NCBI RefSeq assembly: GCF_900095175.1
Contig: NZ_LT606946.1
Coordinates: 970,058 to 1,034,057 of the forward strand
Length of the DNA: 64,000 nt
Direction of reading: 5' to 3'
From: Polynucleobacter necessarius
GTDB taxonomy: Bacteria > Pseudomonadota > Gammaproteobacteria > Burkholderiales > Burkholderiaceae
Shown piece by piece: positions 18,873 to 27,753 of the stretch (positions are counted from its first letter, which is position 1; each line of letters opens with the position of its first letter). A program made the translations under genes and the position numbers. Below the pieces are notes generated by a model. That model was not told the DNA's origin, made no database searches, and was given only the letters and a program-made list of their open reading frames with translations.

Positions 18873-19850
18873 TTACTTTATCTTCGGGAAAATTTCTCGA
18901 ACTGAGTGGACAAGACCCTGCCACTGCTGCTGAAATACATTGGGAGAAATAGCTAAACCCCTAACGCCAGTGGGATGAACTTCCTTCGGAAAAATAGCAG
19001 TGTTGAACATCATGTCCCACCACGGGAACAAAACACCAAAATTGCAGCCACCTAAAACACCGGGCATACCTTTAGCTTCGTGACCATAGCCTACGGCGTG
19101 ATGCATGCGGTGATACATCGGAGAAACCAAAAGATACTTAAAAGCGCCAAGATGAATCTTCAGATTAGCATGCTGCCAGCTCTGAATAAATTGACTCAAG
19201 ACCACTAGCAAAATAAATTGGCTTGGGGATACACCAAACAGCAAAGCAAAGAAGGAAAACACCACTGCATGCAAGATGCTATCGAGTATGTGATTGCGAT
19301 CATCAGACCAAGCAGTCATGACGGTTTGGCTATGGTGCAAAGCGTGCAATTGCCACCACCAGTTAAATGTATGTGAAGCGCGGTGATACAAGTACTCAAC
19401 AAAATCTAATAAGACGAAGTAGATGAAAAAACTTACTAGTGGGATGGATGTTACTGGCGGCCACCATGATTCAACATTCAATCTACTAAAACGGAAATCA
19501 TGGAGCACTGAATCGATTTGAAAGAAAAATCCCGATAAAGCGAGAAAAATCAATCCGTGAAAAATACCGAGCCGATAAAACAGGGTGTAAAAAATATCTG
19601 CTTTGGAGTTCTTGGCGAAACGCTCCTGAACCTCCGCCGGCGCAAATCTTTCCCAGGTACGCAAAATGATGGCAATTAGCAAGATCTGAATACAACCGAA
19701 CAAGAACCAATCGATTCCATCAAATACATTCTCTGCCATCGACATGAGATCGAATTGATACAGAATGGGTCCAGCTACATTAGCAAACAAGAATTCTTGA
19801 GTGCTAGCATAGGCGGAAGAAATGGCGGCTATTAAAGGATTGGAATCCAT
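18873..19850 (-). CDS. Sterol desaturase / fatty acid hydroxylase family protein
   Basis: Integral membrane di-iron oxygenase family. 325 aa with hydrophobic segments around residues 45-65, 95-115 and 140-160 and the clustered histidine motifs HRASH, HALHHS and HRMHHAVGYGHE that bind the metal centre. The substrate cannot be read from the sequence; bacterial members hydroxylate lipids, sterol-like compounds or carotenoids. It precedes a polysaccharide deacetylase on the same strand (15 nt gap on the upstream side), a loose envelope-related cluster. Frame intact. Confidence 0.88.
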   Translation of the reverse strand: MDSNPLIAAISSAYASTQEFLFANVAGPILYQFDLMSMAENVFDGIDWFLFGCIQILLIAIILRTWERFAPAEVQERFAKNSKADIFYTLFYRLGIFHGLIFLALSGFFFQIDSVLHDFRFSRLNVESWWPPVTSIPLVSFFIYFVLLDFVEYLYHRASHTFNWWWQLHALHHSQTVMTAWSDDRNHILDSILHAVVFSFFALLFGVSPSQFILLVVLSQFIQSWQHANLKIHLGAFKYLLVSPMYHRMHHAVGYGHEAKGMPGVLGGCNFGVLFPWWDMMFNTAIFPKEVHPTGVRGLAISPNVFQQQWQGLVHSVREIFPKIK

Positions 19851-19865
19851 ATAGTCAATTGTGAC

Positions 19866-20636
19866 TTATTTATCTTGTTTTGGCAGAGTTGCAAAACAAA
19901 ATCCTCGGCCCTTTAAATTGATAATCAACTGCTCTAAAACTGCTGGAGCCCAAGGGTCCTTGCGCGACCAAATCCCTAAATGGGCCATGGTGATATCGCC
20001 GTCTTGGAGTTGACTGCTCGCTTTATCTAGGAGCATCTTATTGGTGTGAGTCTGCGAACTGAGCTCATCCCCCAGAAATCCCGCAGGATCCCAGCCAATG
20101 TGTTGGAAACCGCACTGTGATCCCATCCGAATTGATCGAGGCGAAGTTTTTCCTCCGGGGGCACGCCAGATTTTTTGAATATGGCTACCAGTAAGCTCTT
20201 TAAAGCGATCATCGACCCTTCTAATTTCTCGGCAATAGCTCGCTTCGTTATACAAACTCATCACGCCCGCCTTTGGGCCAAACTGTGGCTTTGCAAAGAT
20301 CTCCCCACTGGGCCCATCTTTGACAAAGTACAAATGGTCATAGGTATGGCTGCCAAAGTGATGGCCTTCTCGTAAGCGGTCCTGCCAAAAGGACTTCCAT
20401 GAATCATCGAGGGAAAAATCGCCGCGGTTAGTTTTTTCGTTTGCCAGAAAAAAAGTCGCTTTGATTTTTTGACGATTCAATACATCTGCAACAGTCTGAG
20501 CAACAGACATGTTGCCAGTATCAAATGTTAGATAAATCGTTTTCTTACATTGCGTCTCTTGAGAAAATCCAAACGAAGAGAATGTCGCTAAAAAAAATAG
20601 CGCCATTAGCCGAACCAGAGTGCTATGCAAATACAT
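19866..20636 (-). CDS. Exported polysaccharide deacetylase family protein (NodB fold)
   Basis: 256 aa with a hydrophobic N-terminus (about residues 8-25, ending near SFGFSQ), a likely signal peptide. NodB motifs: MT1-like YLTFDTGN (TFDTG where TFDDG is typical), MT2 GSHTYDH with both metal histidines, and MT3-like RAPGGK. Substrate unknown: a de-N-acetylase of cell-wall or extracellular glycan is the family expectation. It is 9 nt downstream of the YVTN propeller gene on the same strand, so probably cotranscribed. Confidence 0.87.
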   Translation of the reverse strand: MYLHSTLVRLMALFFLATFSSFGFSQETQCKKTIYLTFDTGNMSVAQTVADVLNRQKIKATFFLANEKTNRGDFSLDDSWKSFWQDRLREGHHFGSHTYDHLYFVKDGPSGEIFAKPQFGPKAGVMSLYNEASYCREIRRVDDRFKELTGSHIQKIWRAPGGKTSPRSIRMGSQCGFQHIGWDPAGFLGDELSSQTHTNKMLLDKASSQLQDGDITMAHLGIWSRKDPWAPAVLEQLIINLKGRGFCFATLPKQDK

Positions 20637-20645
20637 CTAAGCTAG

Positions 20646-21683
20646 TTACTCCCAGCCAGCACGTGGTGCAAAGAAAACACCATGCGGAGATTTTCCAACT
20701 GGGATTACGGTCATGAGCTTCATGGATGGGATATCAATCACCCCAACCTTTTTAGAGAAACGGAGAGTAACCCACATAGTTTTTCCGTCGGGCGTGATTT
20801 CCATATCATCAGGGCCCGCAGGTAAGCCAGTGATATCTCCAGTCTTTTCCAAGGTCTGCATATTAATCATGCTGATAGTGGAGGCAATACGATTACTCAC
20901 AAAAACATGTTTTTTATCACCTAATGGACGGAAATTATGAGCGCCCTTGCCAGTAAAGATGCGCTTCACTTCTTTGCGATTCTTCCAATCAATGACTTGG
21001 ACGTTATCTTCACCCGTAACACCCACTAGAAGATATTGGTCACCAGGCGTCATCCAAACACCAGCAGGCACTTTACCCGTAGTCATTTTCCAAATGACAG
21101 TCTGCGTATCTAAATCGATTGCGGCCAATTCATCGGAATCTTGCAGGGTGATAAAGGCGATCTTGCTATCAGCCGTAAATGCCACGTGACTTGGTGTCTT
21201 GCCTAGCTTAATTGACTTAGCCAACTTTAAATCTGCGCCCTGAGCGTGATAGACATCCACCCTATCGAGACGGTTGCCGTTCGCAACAAACCACTTATGG
21301 TTTGGTGAATAGCCAATTTGGTATGGATCAATGATTTCGGGGATTCTGCCAGTCAACTCACCAGTGGTGGGATTCATCAGCACCACATCATTACCTGCAG
21401 CATTGGCAATCAGCAAGATCTTTTGATCAGGGGTCATCATCAGGTGATGAGGCTCCTTACCAACAGGAACCGTCTTAATCACTTTGCGACTTGGCATATC
21501 AATCAAACTCACTGTTGCCTCGCCTGAGTTCAAAATAACCGCCAACTTGGGCTCTACCTTGGGATCCATAGGAACCGAAGTTTGGGCGCAAGTGGAAGCA
21601 ACAAACCCAAAAAGGGCTAGTACCGTGACGGCTGAAATAGTGCCAACTTTGGCTTTACTAATATAAGTATGCATAGCTGACAT
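20646..21683 (-). CDS. Exported YVTN/beta-propeller repeat protein
   Basis: About 345 aa. The N-terminal hydrophobic segment ISAVTVLALFGFVAST followed by CAQ is a signal peptide or lipoprotein-like region. Seven or so repeats follow with the pattern VPVGKxPHxLMxTPDxK ... ANxxxNDVxLMN, typical of YncE-like periplasmic beta-propellers. The molecular role of such proteins is usually unknown; some bind cofactors or partner proteins. The start is uncertain: ATG at 21683 or 21674, or a GTG at 21704; none has a clear ribosome site. Confidence 0.85.
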   Translation of the reverse strand: MSAMHTYISKAKVGTISAVTVLALFGFVASTCAQTSVPMDPKVEPKLAVILNSGEATVSLIDMPSRKVIKTVPVGKEPHHLMMTPDQKILLIANAAGNDVVLMNPTTGELTGRIPEIIDPYQIGYSPNHKWFVANGNRLDRVDVYHAQGADLKLAKSIKLGKTPSHVAFTADSKIAFITLQDSDELAAIDLDTQTVIWKMTTGKVPAGVWMTPGDQYLLVGVTGEDNVQVIDWKNRKEVKRIFTGKGAHNFRPLGDKKHVFVSNRIASTISMINMQTLEKTGDITGLPAGPDDMEITPDGKTMWVTLRFSKKVGVIDIPSMKLMTVIPVGKSPHGVFFAPRAGWE

Positions 21684-21733
21684 TGTAAGCAATTGACACA
21701 CCAATGCAGCACGCCTAATTCGGTCAATTTGAC

Positions 21734-24700
21734 CTAACGCAAGCTAGCCAAGACCTTTTCTAGCCGTTTTAAAGACATTGGGGTTGGGGTCTTTAGTTCC
21801 TGGGCGTATAAGGCCACCCTCAACTCCTCAAGTTGCCAACGAAAATCCGTCAATGCTTGGTCTTCGACCATGGCGTAGGTCGCAGACCCGCGACTACCTT
21901 GAACCAACTTTTGCCATGGCCTAGCAACCGACTCCCAATCCTTTTGACATTGGGCATCTCTAGCAGGATTGGCGCGTAATTTATCAATTCGCATCGCAAT
22001 CGCCTTGAGATATCGAGGGAAATGTACTAACTGGCCATATGGTGTGTCTGATACAAATTTCGGGAAAATCAAACCCTGAACTTGCGCTTGAATATCTGTA
22101 TATGCGCTAGCAGAAGCAACCTTAGCTTGAGCTAACTTCTTCTGGAGGTCTGCGTGAGCCTGCAAGGCCGCTAGGGCATGCTTTGAAATCTCTTGAGCAA
22201 TTAAAGCTAATCGAGGCTTGCCTGCTTGCAGACGCTCAGCAAATTGCTCTGAATTTACTGGTAACGGATCATTCATAAATGCCCGCTCAAGAGCAAGATT
22301 CAGAATTTGCTCAATCAAACTCTCTACTGAGCCTACATTGATAAATAGTAAGCCGAGCTCCCGAATTCCGGGAAGCTGCTTCTGAAGCGCCTTAAGCGTA
22401 TCTTTATTTGATAAAGCGAAAAGTCTTCGCAATCCTTGCCAGTGATATTTCCTAGCCTCGAGTAAATCATCAAAAACCTCAAGATCACATGACTCAGTTC
22501 GATCCACTAAAGCTGGATAACCGAATAAAGTGCGATTACCTTTCTGAATCTCTAGAGTTTCAGGTAACTCCCCAAAATCCCAGCTTCGATAACCACCCTG
22601 TTCTACATTTTTTACTGACGAGTTATTAATACTCTGATTGACATTGCTGGCAGTATTTGACGTGCTTGCAGGAGCTTCGGCGCCTAGCTCTTCTTGAACC
22701 GCCTGCTGGGCAATCGCCTGGAATGCAGTTCGAGCAGTTTCTCCGTGCTCGGCACGCAATTGAGATAAATTGCGCTCCAACTCAAGCTGGCGACCATGCT
22801 CATCCACCAGGCGAAAATTCATAGATGAATGAAGCGGCAGAGATTCTGGCCTGAAATCCGTACGCTTAATTTCCAAACCACGCTCTTTACGAATATCCGT
22901 AATTAAGCTATCTAAAAAGTCACCTACTCCAAACTGTTTTTCTGCCAGCATGCGCTCTAAGAAGGATTTTGCATACTCAGGCAAAGGCACACAGTGACGC
23001 CGTAATTTCTGGGGAAGTGATTTCAGTAGCAGATGGATTTTTTCCTCACACATACCTGGCACCAGCCATTCACAACGACGCCCATCGACCTGGTTCAATA
23101 GCGTCAAGGGAACAACGAGAGTGACTCCATCTTTGGGGCTACCGGGCTCAAAGTGATACGTCAGACTTAGATCAGTTCCACCAACAATCATCTTTTTGGG
23201 ATAGCGATCGACGGTAATGCCTGCAGCTTCATGGCGCATTAAATCTGCTTTAGCTAGACGCAAAAGAGAGTCTGCACTCTGATCCTCAGAATCCTTGCTC
23301 TTTGCTGCATTCTTGAGCCAGGCTTTCATGCTCTCTCTACTGAGAACATCTTTTGGAATACGTGAATCATAAAAAGCAAACAGGAGGTCATCATCCACCA
23401 AAACATCCGAGCGACGTGAACGATGCTCTAGAGCCTCGATCTCTTTAATCAGTCTGCGGTTATGCCAGAAGAATTCAAAACTACCTGGGTATTTTTTTCT
23501 TGCATCAGCCTCAGCCTCCCGTATCAATGCTGGGGTATCCATACGCCCGAACATTTCTTCCTGAACCAAGGCTTGCTTAATAAATAACTCACGAGCTTCT
23601 TCTGGATTATGAGACTCGTAACGCACTCGGCGACCGTGATATATCGGCAAGCCATACAAAGTGCCGCGCTCAAATGCCATGACTTCACCTTGACGACTAT
23701 CCCAAAAGGGATCACTCAAGGATTTAATCAGGCGCTGAGCTGCAACCTTTTCAACCCACTGAGGCTCTATCTTGGCAATCGTGCGGGCATACATGCGATT
23801 GGTTTCTAGAAGCTCGCCCGCCAAAATCCAAGCGCCGGCTTTCTTGCCAATAGTTAAACCTGGCCAAATAAAGGGACGAATCCCCCGAGCACCAATGTAA
23901 CCACCCGTCTTGCTACCGCGCTCTTGAGATTTCTCATCCTCTTCTTTTTTAGCAACATAACCTAATAGGCCGGTTAATAAAGATAGGTGAATTTGTTCAT
24001 AGGTAGCTGCGGAGGGGTTTTCTTTCCAACCCTTTTCACCAAGCATCGTATGTAGCTGTCCATGAACATCACGCCATTCACACAAGCGTCTTGGTGATAA
24101 AAACTTACTGCGGCACAGATTTTCTAATTGGCGATTGCTATGCTTATGCTGCAGGGCATCTTGATACCAATCCCAAAGCTTCACAAAACTTAGAAACTCG
24201 GAACGCTCGTCCGCAAACTGCAGGTGAGCTTGATCGGCAGCAGCAGCCTGATCCATCGGTCGATCGCGCGGGTCTTGCGTGGCTAAAGCGGAAGCAATGA
24301 TGGTGACTTCACGTAGTGCGTTTTGTTCTTTAGCAGCCAAGAGCATGCGTCCGATACGGGGATCCAGTGGAAGATCCGCCAATTGCTTGCCCGTGGGCGT
24401 CAACTTAAAGCTATTGTTAATGTCTTTGTTGTCACCTACAGCGCTCTCGTCATAGACGATGGCACCTAACTCATCTAGAAGCTGCACGCCATCGGCAATT
24501 GCTCGACCCAAAGGCTTATCAATGAATGGGAATTCTTGAACGCGAGGTAAGCGTAGAGAACTCATGCGAAGCAATACTGCCGCTAGTGAACTGCGCAGGA
24601 TTTCAGGATCGGTAAATTTGGGTCGATTTGAATAGTCTTGCTCGCTATATAGACGAATACAAATACCATCCGATACACGACCACAACGACCCGCCCTTTG

Positions 24701-25774
24701 ATTGGCTGCAGCCTGAGATATTGGCTCAATTTGTAGCTGCTCTACTTTGTTGCGATAGGAATAGCGCTTCACTCGCGCTAAGCCACTATCGACAACATAC
24801 CGAATATTGGGAACGGTTAATGAGGTCTCGGCAACGTTAGTTGTCAGGATGATGCGTCGACCATTACCCGGATTGAACACACGCTCTTGCTCTGCAACGG
24901 ATTGGCGAGCAAAGAGACTTAATATCTCCGGATGAAACCGTTGCTGCAGAACATGATCTTTGCGAAGCGCTTCAGCACAATCCCGAATCTCTCGCTCCCC
25001 TGGCAAGAACACCAAGACATCGCCCGCACCTGCAGCACCCTCTCGCCATACATTGGCGATTGCTTCAGCTACTGCATCAGGAATTTCCTTGGCCTCTTTA
25101 GACTCTTTTTTGCCGTCTGGTTTTGCATCAGGTTCCAGAGGTTCATAGCGCCGCTCTACCGGAAAGAGACGCCCACTGACCTCAATTACTGGGGTAGACT
25201 TCCCATTTAAGGCGAAATGATCTGAGAAACGCTTAGCGTCGATAGTCGCTGAGGTGATGATTAGCTTGAGATCTGGACGTTTGGGCAATAACTGGCGGAG
25301 ATAGCCCAATAGAAAATCAATATTGAGGCTGCGCTCGTGGGCCTCATCGATGATGAGTGTGTCATAGGCGCGGAGCTGAGGGTCTCGCTGGGTTTCTGCG
25401 AGCAAGATGCCATCAGTCATTAGTTTGATGGAGGCGCCCTGACTAGTCTTATCAGCAAAACGGACTTGATACCCGACGTCTTGACCGATTGGCGTGCCCA
25501 GCTCCTGGGCTATACGCTTCGCTGTGGCTGTCGCAGCGATACGGCGAGGCTGTGTATGTCCAATCAGCCGGCCGCCATTGATGGTGCCCTTACCCAAGTC
25601 TAGACAGATCTTGGGTAATTGGGTTGTTTTACCTGAACCGGTCTCACCACAGACAATCACCACTTGGTGAGAGCTCAAGGCATCCTTAATGATTTGACGC
25701 TGGCCTGATACTGGCAACTCCTCCGGAAAGCGAATTTCTAGCCGTCGCGAGGTGTTGGAAGCAGGCACAGTCAT
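21734..25774 (-). CDS. hrpA: ATP-dependent RNA helicase HrpA (DEAH box)
   Basis: Large DEAH-box helicase; in E. coli it rescues stalled or collided ribosomes and processes some mRNAs. Motif I GETGSGKTTQLPK, motif II DEAHERSLNIDF, SAT motif ITSATIDAKRF, motif VI NQRAGRCGR, then the HA2/OB region and a long C-terminal HrpA-specific domain ending SLKRLEKVLASL. About 1346 aa, close to the family length. I prefer the ATG at 25772-25774; a GTG start at 25816 would add 14 residues but would place the argA promoter inside the coding region. Confidence 0.95.
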   Translation of the reverse strand: MTVPASNTSRRLEIRFPEELPVSGQRQIIKDALSSHQVVIVCGETGSGKTTQLPKICLDLGKGTINGGRLIGHTQPRRIAATATAKRIAQELGTPIGQDVGYQVRFADKTSQGASIKLMTDGILLAETQRDPQLRAYDTLIIDEAHERSLNIDFLLGYLRQLLPKRPDLKLIITSATIDAKRFSDHFALNGKSTPVIEVSGRLFPVERRYEPLEPDAKPDGKKESKEAKEIPDAVAEAIANVWREGAAGAGDVLVFLPGEREIRDCAEALRKDHVLQQRFHPEILSLFARQSVAEQERVFNPGNGRRIILTTNVAETSLTVPNIRYVVDSGLARVKRYSYRNKVEQLQIEPISQAAANQRAGRCGRVSDGICIRLYSEQDYSNRPKFTDPEILRSSLAAVLLRMSSLRLPRVQEFPFIDKPLGRAIADGVQLLDELGAIVYDESAVGDNKDINNSFKLTPTGKQLADLPLDPRIGRMLLAAKEQNALREVTIIASALATQDPRDRPMDQAAAADQAHLQFADERSEFLSFVKLWDWYQDALQHKHSNRQLENLCRSKFLSPRRLCEWRDVHGQLHTMLGEKGWKENPSAATYEQIHLSLLTGLLGYVAKKEEDEKSQERGSKTGGYIGARGIRPFIWPGLTIGKKAGAWILAGELLETNRMYARTIAKIEPQWVEKVAAQRLIKSLSDPFWDSRQGEVMAFERGTLYGLPIYHGRRVRYESHNPEEARELFIKQALVQEEMFGRMDTPALIREAEADARKKYPGSFEFFWHNRRLIKEIEALEHRSRRSDVLVDDDLLFAFYDSRIPKDVLSRESMKAWLKNAAKSKDSEDQSADSLLRLAKADLMRHEAAGITVDRYPKKMIVGGTDLSLTYHFEPGSPKDGVTLVVPLTLLNQVDGRRCEWLVPGMCEEKIHLLLKSLPQKLRRHCVPLPEYAKSFLERMLAEKQFGVGDFLDSLITDIRKERGLEIKRTDFRPESLPLHSSMNFRLVDEHGRQLELERNLSQLRAEHGETARTAFQAIAQQAVQEELGAEAPASTSNTASNVNQSINNSSVKNVEQGGYRSWDFGELPETLEIQKGNRTLFGYPALVDRTESCDLEVFDDLLEARKYHWQGLRRLFALSNKDTLKALQKQLPGIRELGLLFINVGSVESLIEQILNLALERAFMNDPLPVNSEQFAERLQAGKPRLALIAQEISKHALAALQAHADLQKKLAQAKVASASAYTDIQAQVQGLIFPKFVSDTPYGQLVHFPRYLKAIAMRIDKLRANPARDAQCQKDWESVARPWQKLVQGSRGSATYAMVEDQALTDFRWQLEELRVALYAQELKTPTPMSLKRLEKVLASLR

Positions 25775-25795
25775 AGGGCTTGCTTTGGGTTTTTG

Positions 25796-25824
25796 TTGGT
25801 TTATAGGCTCTTGCACCCTATAAT
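25796..25824 (+). promoter_or_regulatory. Strong sigma70 promoter of argA, near-leaderless
   Basis: -35 TTGGTT (25796-25801), exact 17-nt spacer, consensus -10 TATAAT (25819-25824). Transcription would begin at about 25831-25834, at or within a few bases of the argA ATG (25834), so the mRNA may have almost no leader. Confidence 0.65.
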
Positions 25825-25833
25825 TTTCTCACT

Positions 25834-27198
25834 ATGCCAACAAATGCACCAAACCCCGGCTCAAACGCCGAAGAATCAAGCTCCAACTTTCCTTTTGTAG
25901 GATGGCTGCGTGATGTTGCGCCCTATATCCATAGCTTCCGCGAGAAGACTTTTGTTATTGCCTTTGCTGGTGAACTTGTCCAAGAAATCGGCCTTGAGAA
26001 TCTTATCGAAGATATCGCCATGTTGCATGCCATGGGGATGCGCATTGTTTTAGTTCACGGCATCCGCCCTCAAATTGAAGAGCAACTCATGCTCCGCAAT
26101 ATCAAGAGTCAATTTGGTGCTAGTGCCATGCACAGTTATCGCATCACAGATGCCGCAGCCTTGGAATGCGTCAAGGAAGCTGCTGGTGAATTACGCCTCG
26201 ACATCGAAGCGGCATTTAGTCGCGGCTTACCGAATACCCCGATGGCAGGCTCACGTATTTCAGTGATCTCGGGTAACTTTATTACAGCAATGCCTGTAGG
26301 CGTGGTTGAAGGTATTGATTACATTCATACTGGCTTGGTACGTAAGGTGGACTCCACCTCCATCAAACTCTCGCTCGACAGCAACAAAATCGTCTTGCTC
26401 TCACCACTGGGCTTCTCGCCGACAGGGCAAGCATTTAATCTTGCCTTTGAAGATGTTGCCGCATCGACTGCTGCCGCACTCAAAGCAGATAAATTAATCT
26501 TCCTCAGTCCCTACGCTGGCCTTAAAGATGAACAAGGTGATTACATTACCGAACTCTCGATGCCCCAGCTACATGAATATATAACCCAGCATCCTGAGCT
26601 TGATCTAGGCATGAAGAGCTTACTCAACATCTCTGGTAGGGCGATCCGTGCTGGCGTGAGCCGCGTGCACTTCTTACCATGCAATCAAGATGGAGCACTC
26701 TTGGAAGAGCTCTTTACCCATGATGGTATCGGCATGATGTTGGCCTCATCGGATATTGAGAATTTACGCGAAGCGAATCAAGATGACGTTGGTGGTATCT
26801 TGCAACTCACTAGCCCACTCGAAGAGGAAGGGATTTTGGCTGCCCGCGGACAAGATGTAATTGAGCGTGATATTCAGCGTTTCTCTGTTATTGAGCATGA
26901 TCGCGTTCTCTTTGGTTGTGCAGCGCTCTTCCCCTTCCCTAATGGCGTTGGTGAACTTGCTTGCCTCGCAGTAGATCCTGGTGTTCAGGGCTCCGGCGAC
27001 GGAGAGCGTTTACTGAAGCGCGTTGAGATGCGGGCAAAGCGGGAAGGCATTAAAAAACTGTTTGTTTTAACCACCAGAACCGAGCACTGGTTTTTAAAGC
27101 GCGGCTTTAAGCGCGCCTCTGTTGACGATCTTCCTGAAGAAAGAAAGCAGATCTATAACTGGGATCGCAAATCCATGGTTCTCACCAAAGATCTTTAA
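25834..27198 (+). CDS. argA: Amino-acid N-acetyltransferase (N-acetylglutamate synthase)
   Basis: First committed step of arginine synthesis: glutamate plus acetyl-CoA to N-acetylglutamate. 454 aa with an N-terminal amino acid kinase-like domain (residues about 30-290; the regulatory arginine-binding part in this family) and a C-terminal GNAT domain (about 305-450, ACLAVDPGVQGSGDGERLL as acetyl-CoA loop). There is no room for a Shine-Dalgarno site in the predicted transcript because the promoter lies immediately upstream. It is divergent from hrpA. Confidence 0.95.
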   Translation: MPTNAPNPGSNAEESSSNFPFVGWLRDVAPYIHSFREKTFVIAFAGELVQEIGLENLIEDIAMLHAMGMRIVLVHGIRPQIEEQLMLRNIKSQFGASAMHSYRITDAAALECVKEAAGELRLDIEAAFSRGLPNTPMAGSRISVISGNFITAMPVGVVEGIDYIHTGLVRKVDSTSIKLSLDSNKIVLLSPLGFSPTGQAFNLAFEDVAASTAAALKADKLIFLSPYAGLKDEQGDYITELSMPQLHEYITQHPELDLGMKSLLNISGRAIRAGVSRVHFLPCNQDGALLEELFTHDGIGMMLASSDIENLREANQDDVGGILQLTSPLEEEGILAARGQDVIERDIQRFSVIEHDRVLFGCAALFPFPNGVGELACLAVDPGVQGSGDGERLLKRVEMRAKREGIKKLFVLTTRTEHWFLKRGFKRASVDDLPEERKQIYNWDRKSMVLTKDL

Positions 27199-27259
27199 GC
27201 TTTCATAGTTATTTTTTTATTATTTGTATTTAGTACACCGTATTTGAAAGGCATTACAA

Positions 27260-27532
27260 ATGGCACGCATGGTTCAATGCATCAAACTCAATAAAGAAGC
27301 CGAAGGTATGGACTTTGCTCCACTACCCGGCGAGCTAGGTAAGAAGATTTGGAATCAAGTCTCTAAAGAAGCTTGGGCTGCCTGGTTAAAGCAACAAACC
27401 ATGTTGATTAATGAGAATCGCCTGAATATGGCTGATCCTCGTGCTCGCCAATACCTACTCAAGCAAGTTGAAAAGTACTTCTTTGAAGGTGACGCAGACA
27501 CAGCTCAAGGCTATGTACCGCCTACTGAGTAA
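27260..27532 (+). CDS. yggX: Probable Fe(2+)-trafficking / oxidative damage protection protein YggX
   Basis: 90 aa, the usual size. [16 protein letters not shown] at the N-terminus contains the conserved Cys, followed by [17 protein letters not shown] and the family motif [19 protein letters not shown]. The family protects Fe-S proteins from oxidation and works with MutY in enterobacteria. It follows argA by 61 nt, with an AAAGG ribosome site. The sRNA candidate begins about 50 nt after its stop. Confidence 0.95.
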   Translation: MARMVQCIKLNKEAEGMDFAPLPGELGKKIWNQVSKEAWAAWLKQQTMLINENRLNMADPRARQYLLKQVEKYFFEGDADTAQGYVPPTE

Positions 27533-27548
27533 TTTTTTTAAGTATCTC

Positions 27549-27577
27549 TTGACGAGTCAAATCCAGAGGCATAGGAT
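27549..27577 (+). promoter_or_regulatory. Predicted sigma70 promoter of the intergenic small RNA
   Basis: -35 TTGACG (27549-27554), 17-nt spacer, -10 TAGGAT (27572-27577). The predicted start falls at about 27584, the first base of the first perfect stem of the RNA. Confidence 0.55.
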
Positions 27578-27583
27578 TGAAGC

Positions 27584-27750
27584 GTAGTCGGTCAGATCTT
27601 GTGATTGGCTACATTGGCGAAAGCCACTACTTGTAAGCATATCTATGTGCTTATGGGCACTGGGAACTAAATCTCTTCCATTTGCCTGCGCCATGAAGAG
27701 TCATGGCAAACAAACCCGATGGATCAGCTTGCTGCCCCGTCGGGTTTTTT
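27584..27750 (+). ncRNA. Candidate structured small RNA of about 167 nt, function unknown
   Basis: No coding potential, own promoter and own terminator. Stem-loops: SL1 11 bp with wobbles (27584-27594 with 27602-27612, 7-nt loop), SL2 UGGC-GAAA-GCCA with a GNRA tetraloop (27615-27626), SL3 8 bp (27634-27641 with 27646-27653, UCUA loop), SL4 7 bp GCCAUGA/UCAUGGC with an AGAG loop (27690-27707), then the terminator hairpin. GUAGU at the 5' end can alternatively pair with ACUAC at 27626-27630. Several hairpins in series argue against a 6S-type rod, and no riboswitch core was recognised. Possible identities: an Hfq-dependent sRNA, or a lineage-specific family. Hfq is encoded elsewhere in this window. 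Confidence 0.6.
27712..27750 (+). terminator. Rho-independent terminator of the small RNA
   Basis: AAACCCGA (27712-27719) pairs with TCGGGTTT (27740-27747) over a 20-nt loop that can itself fold, followed by a T run. It ends just before the convergent rpiA stop and may also serve rpiA in the opposite direction. Confidence 0.8.
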
Positions 27751-27753
27751 AAT

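Noticed and set aside
27584..27710. 6S RNA, cobalamin riboswitch or RNase P RNA as identity of the structured intergenic RNA
   Set aside because: Serial short hairpins do not form the long bulged rod of 6S; there is no B12-box, no RNase P P4 signature, and no gene directly downstream on the same strand for a riboswitch to control.
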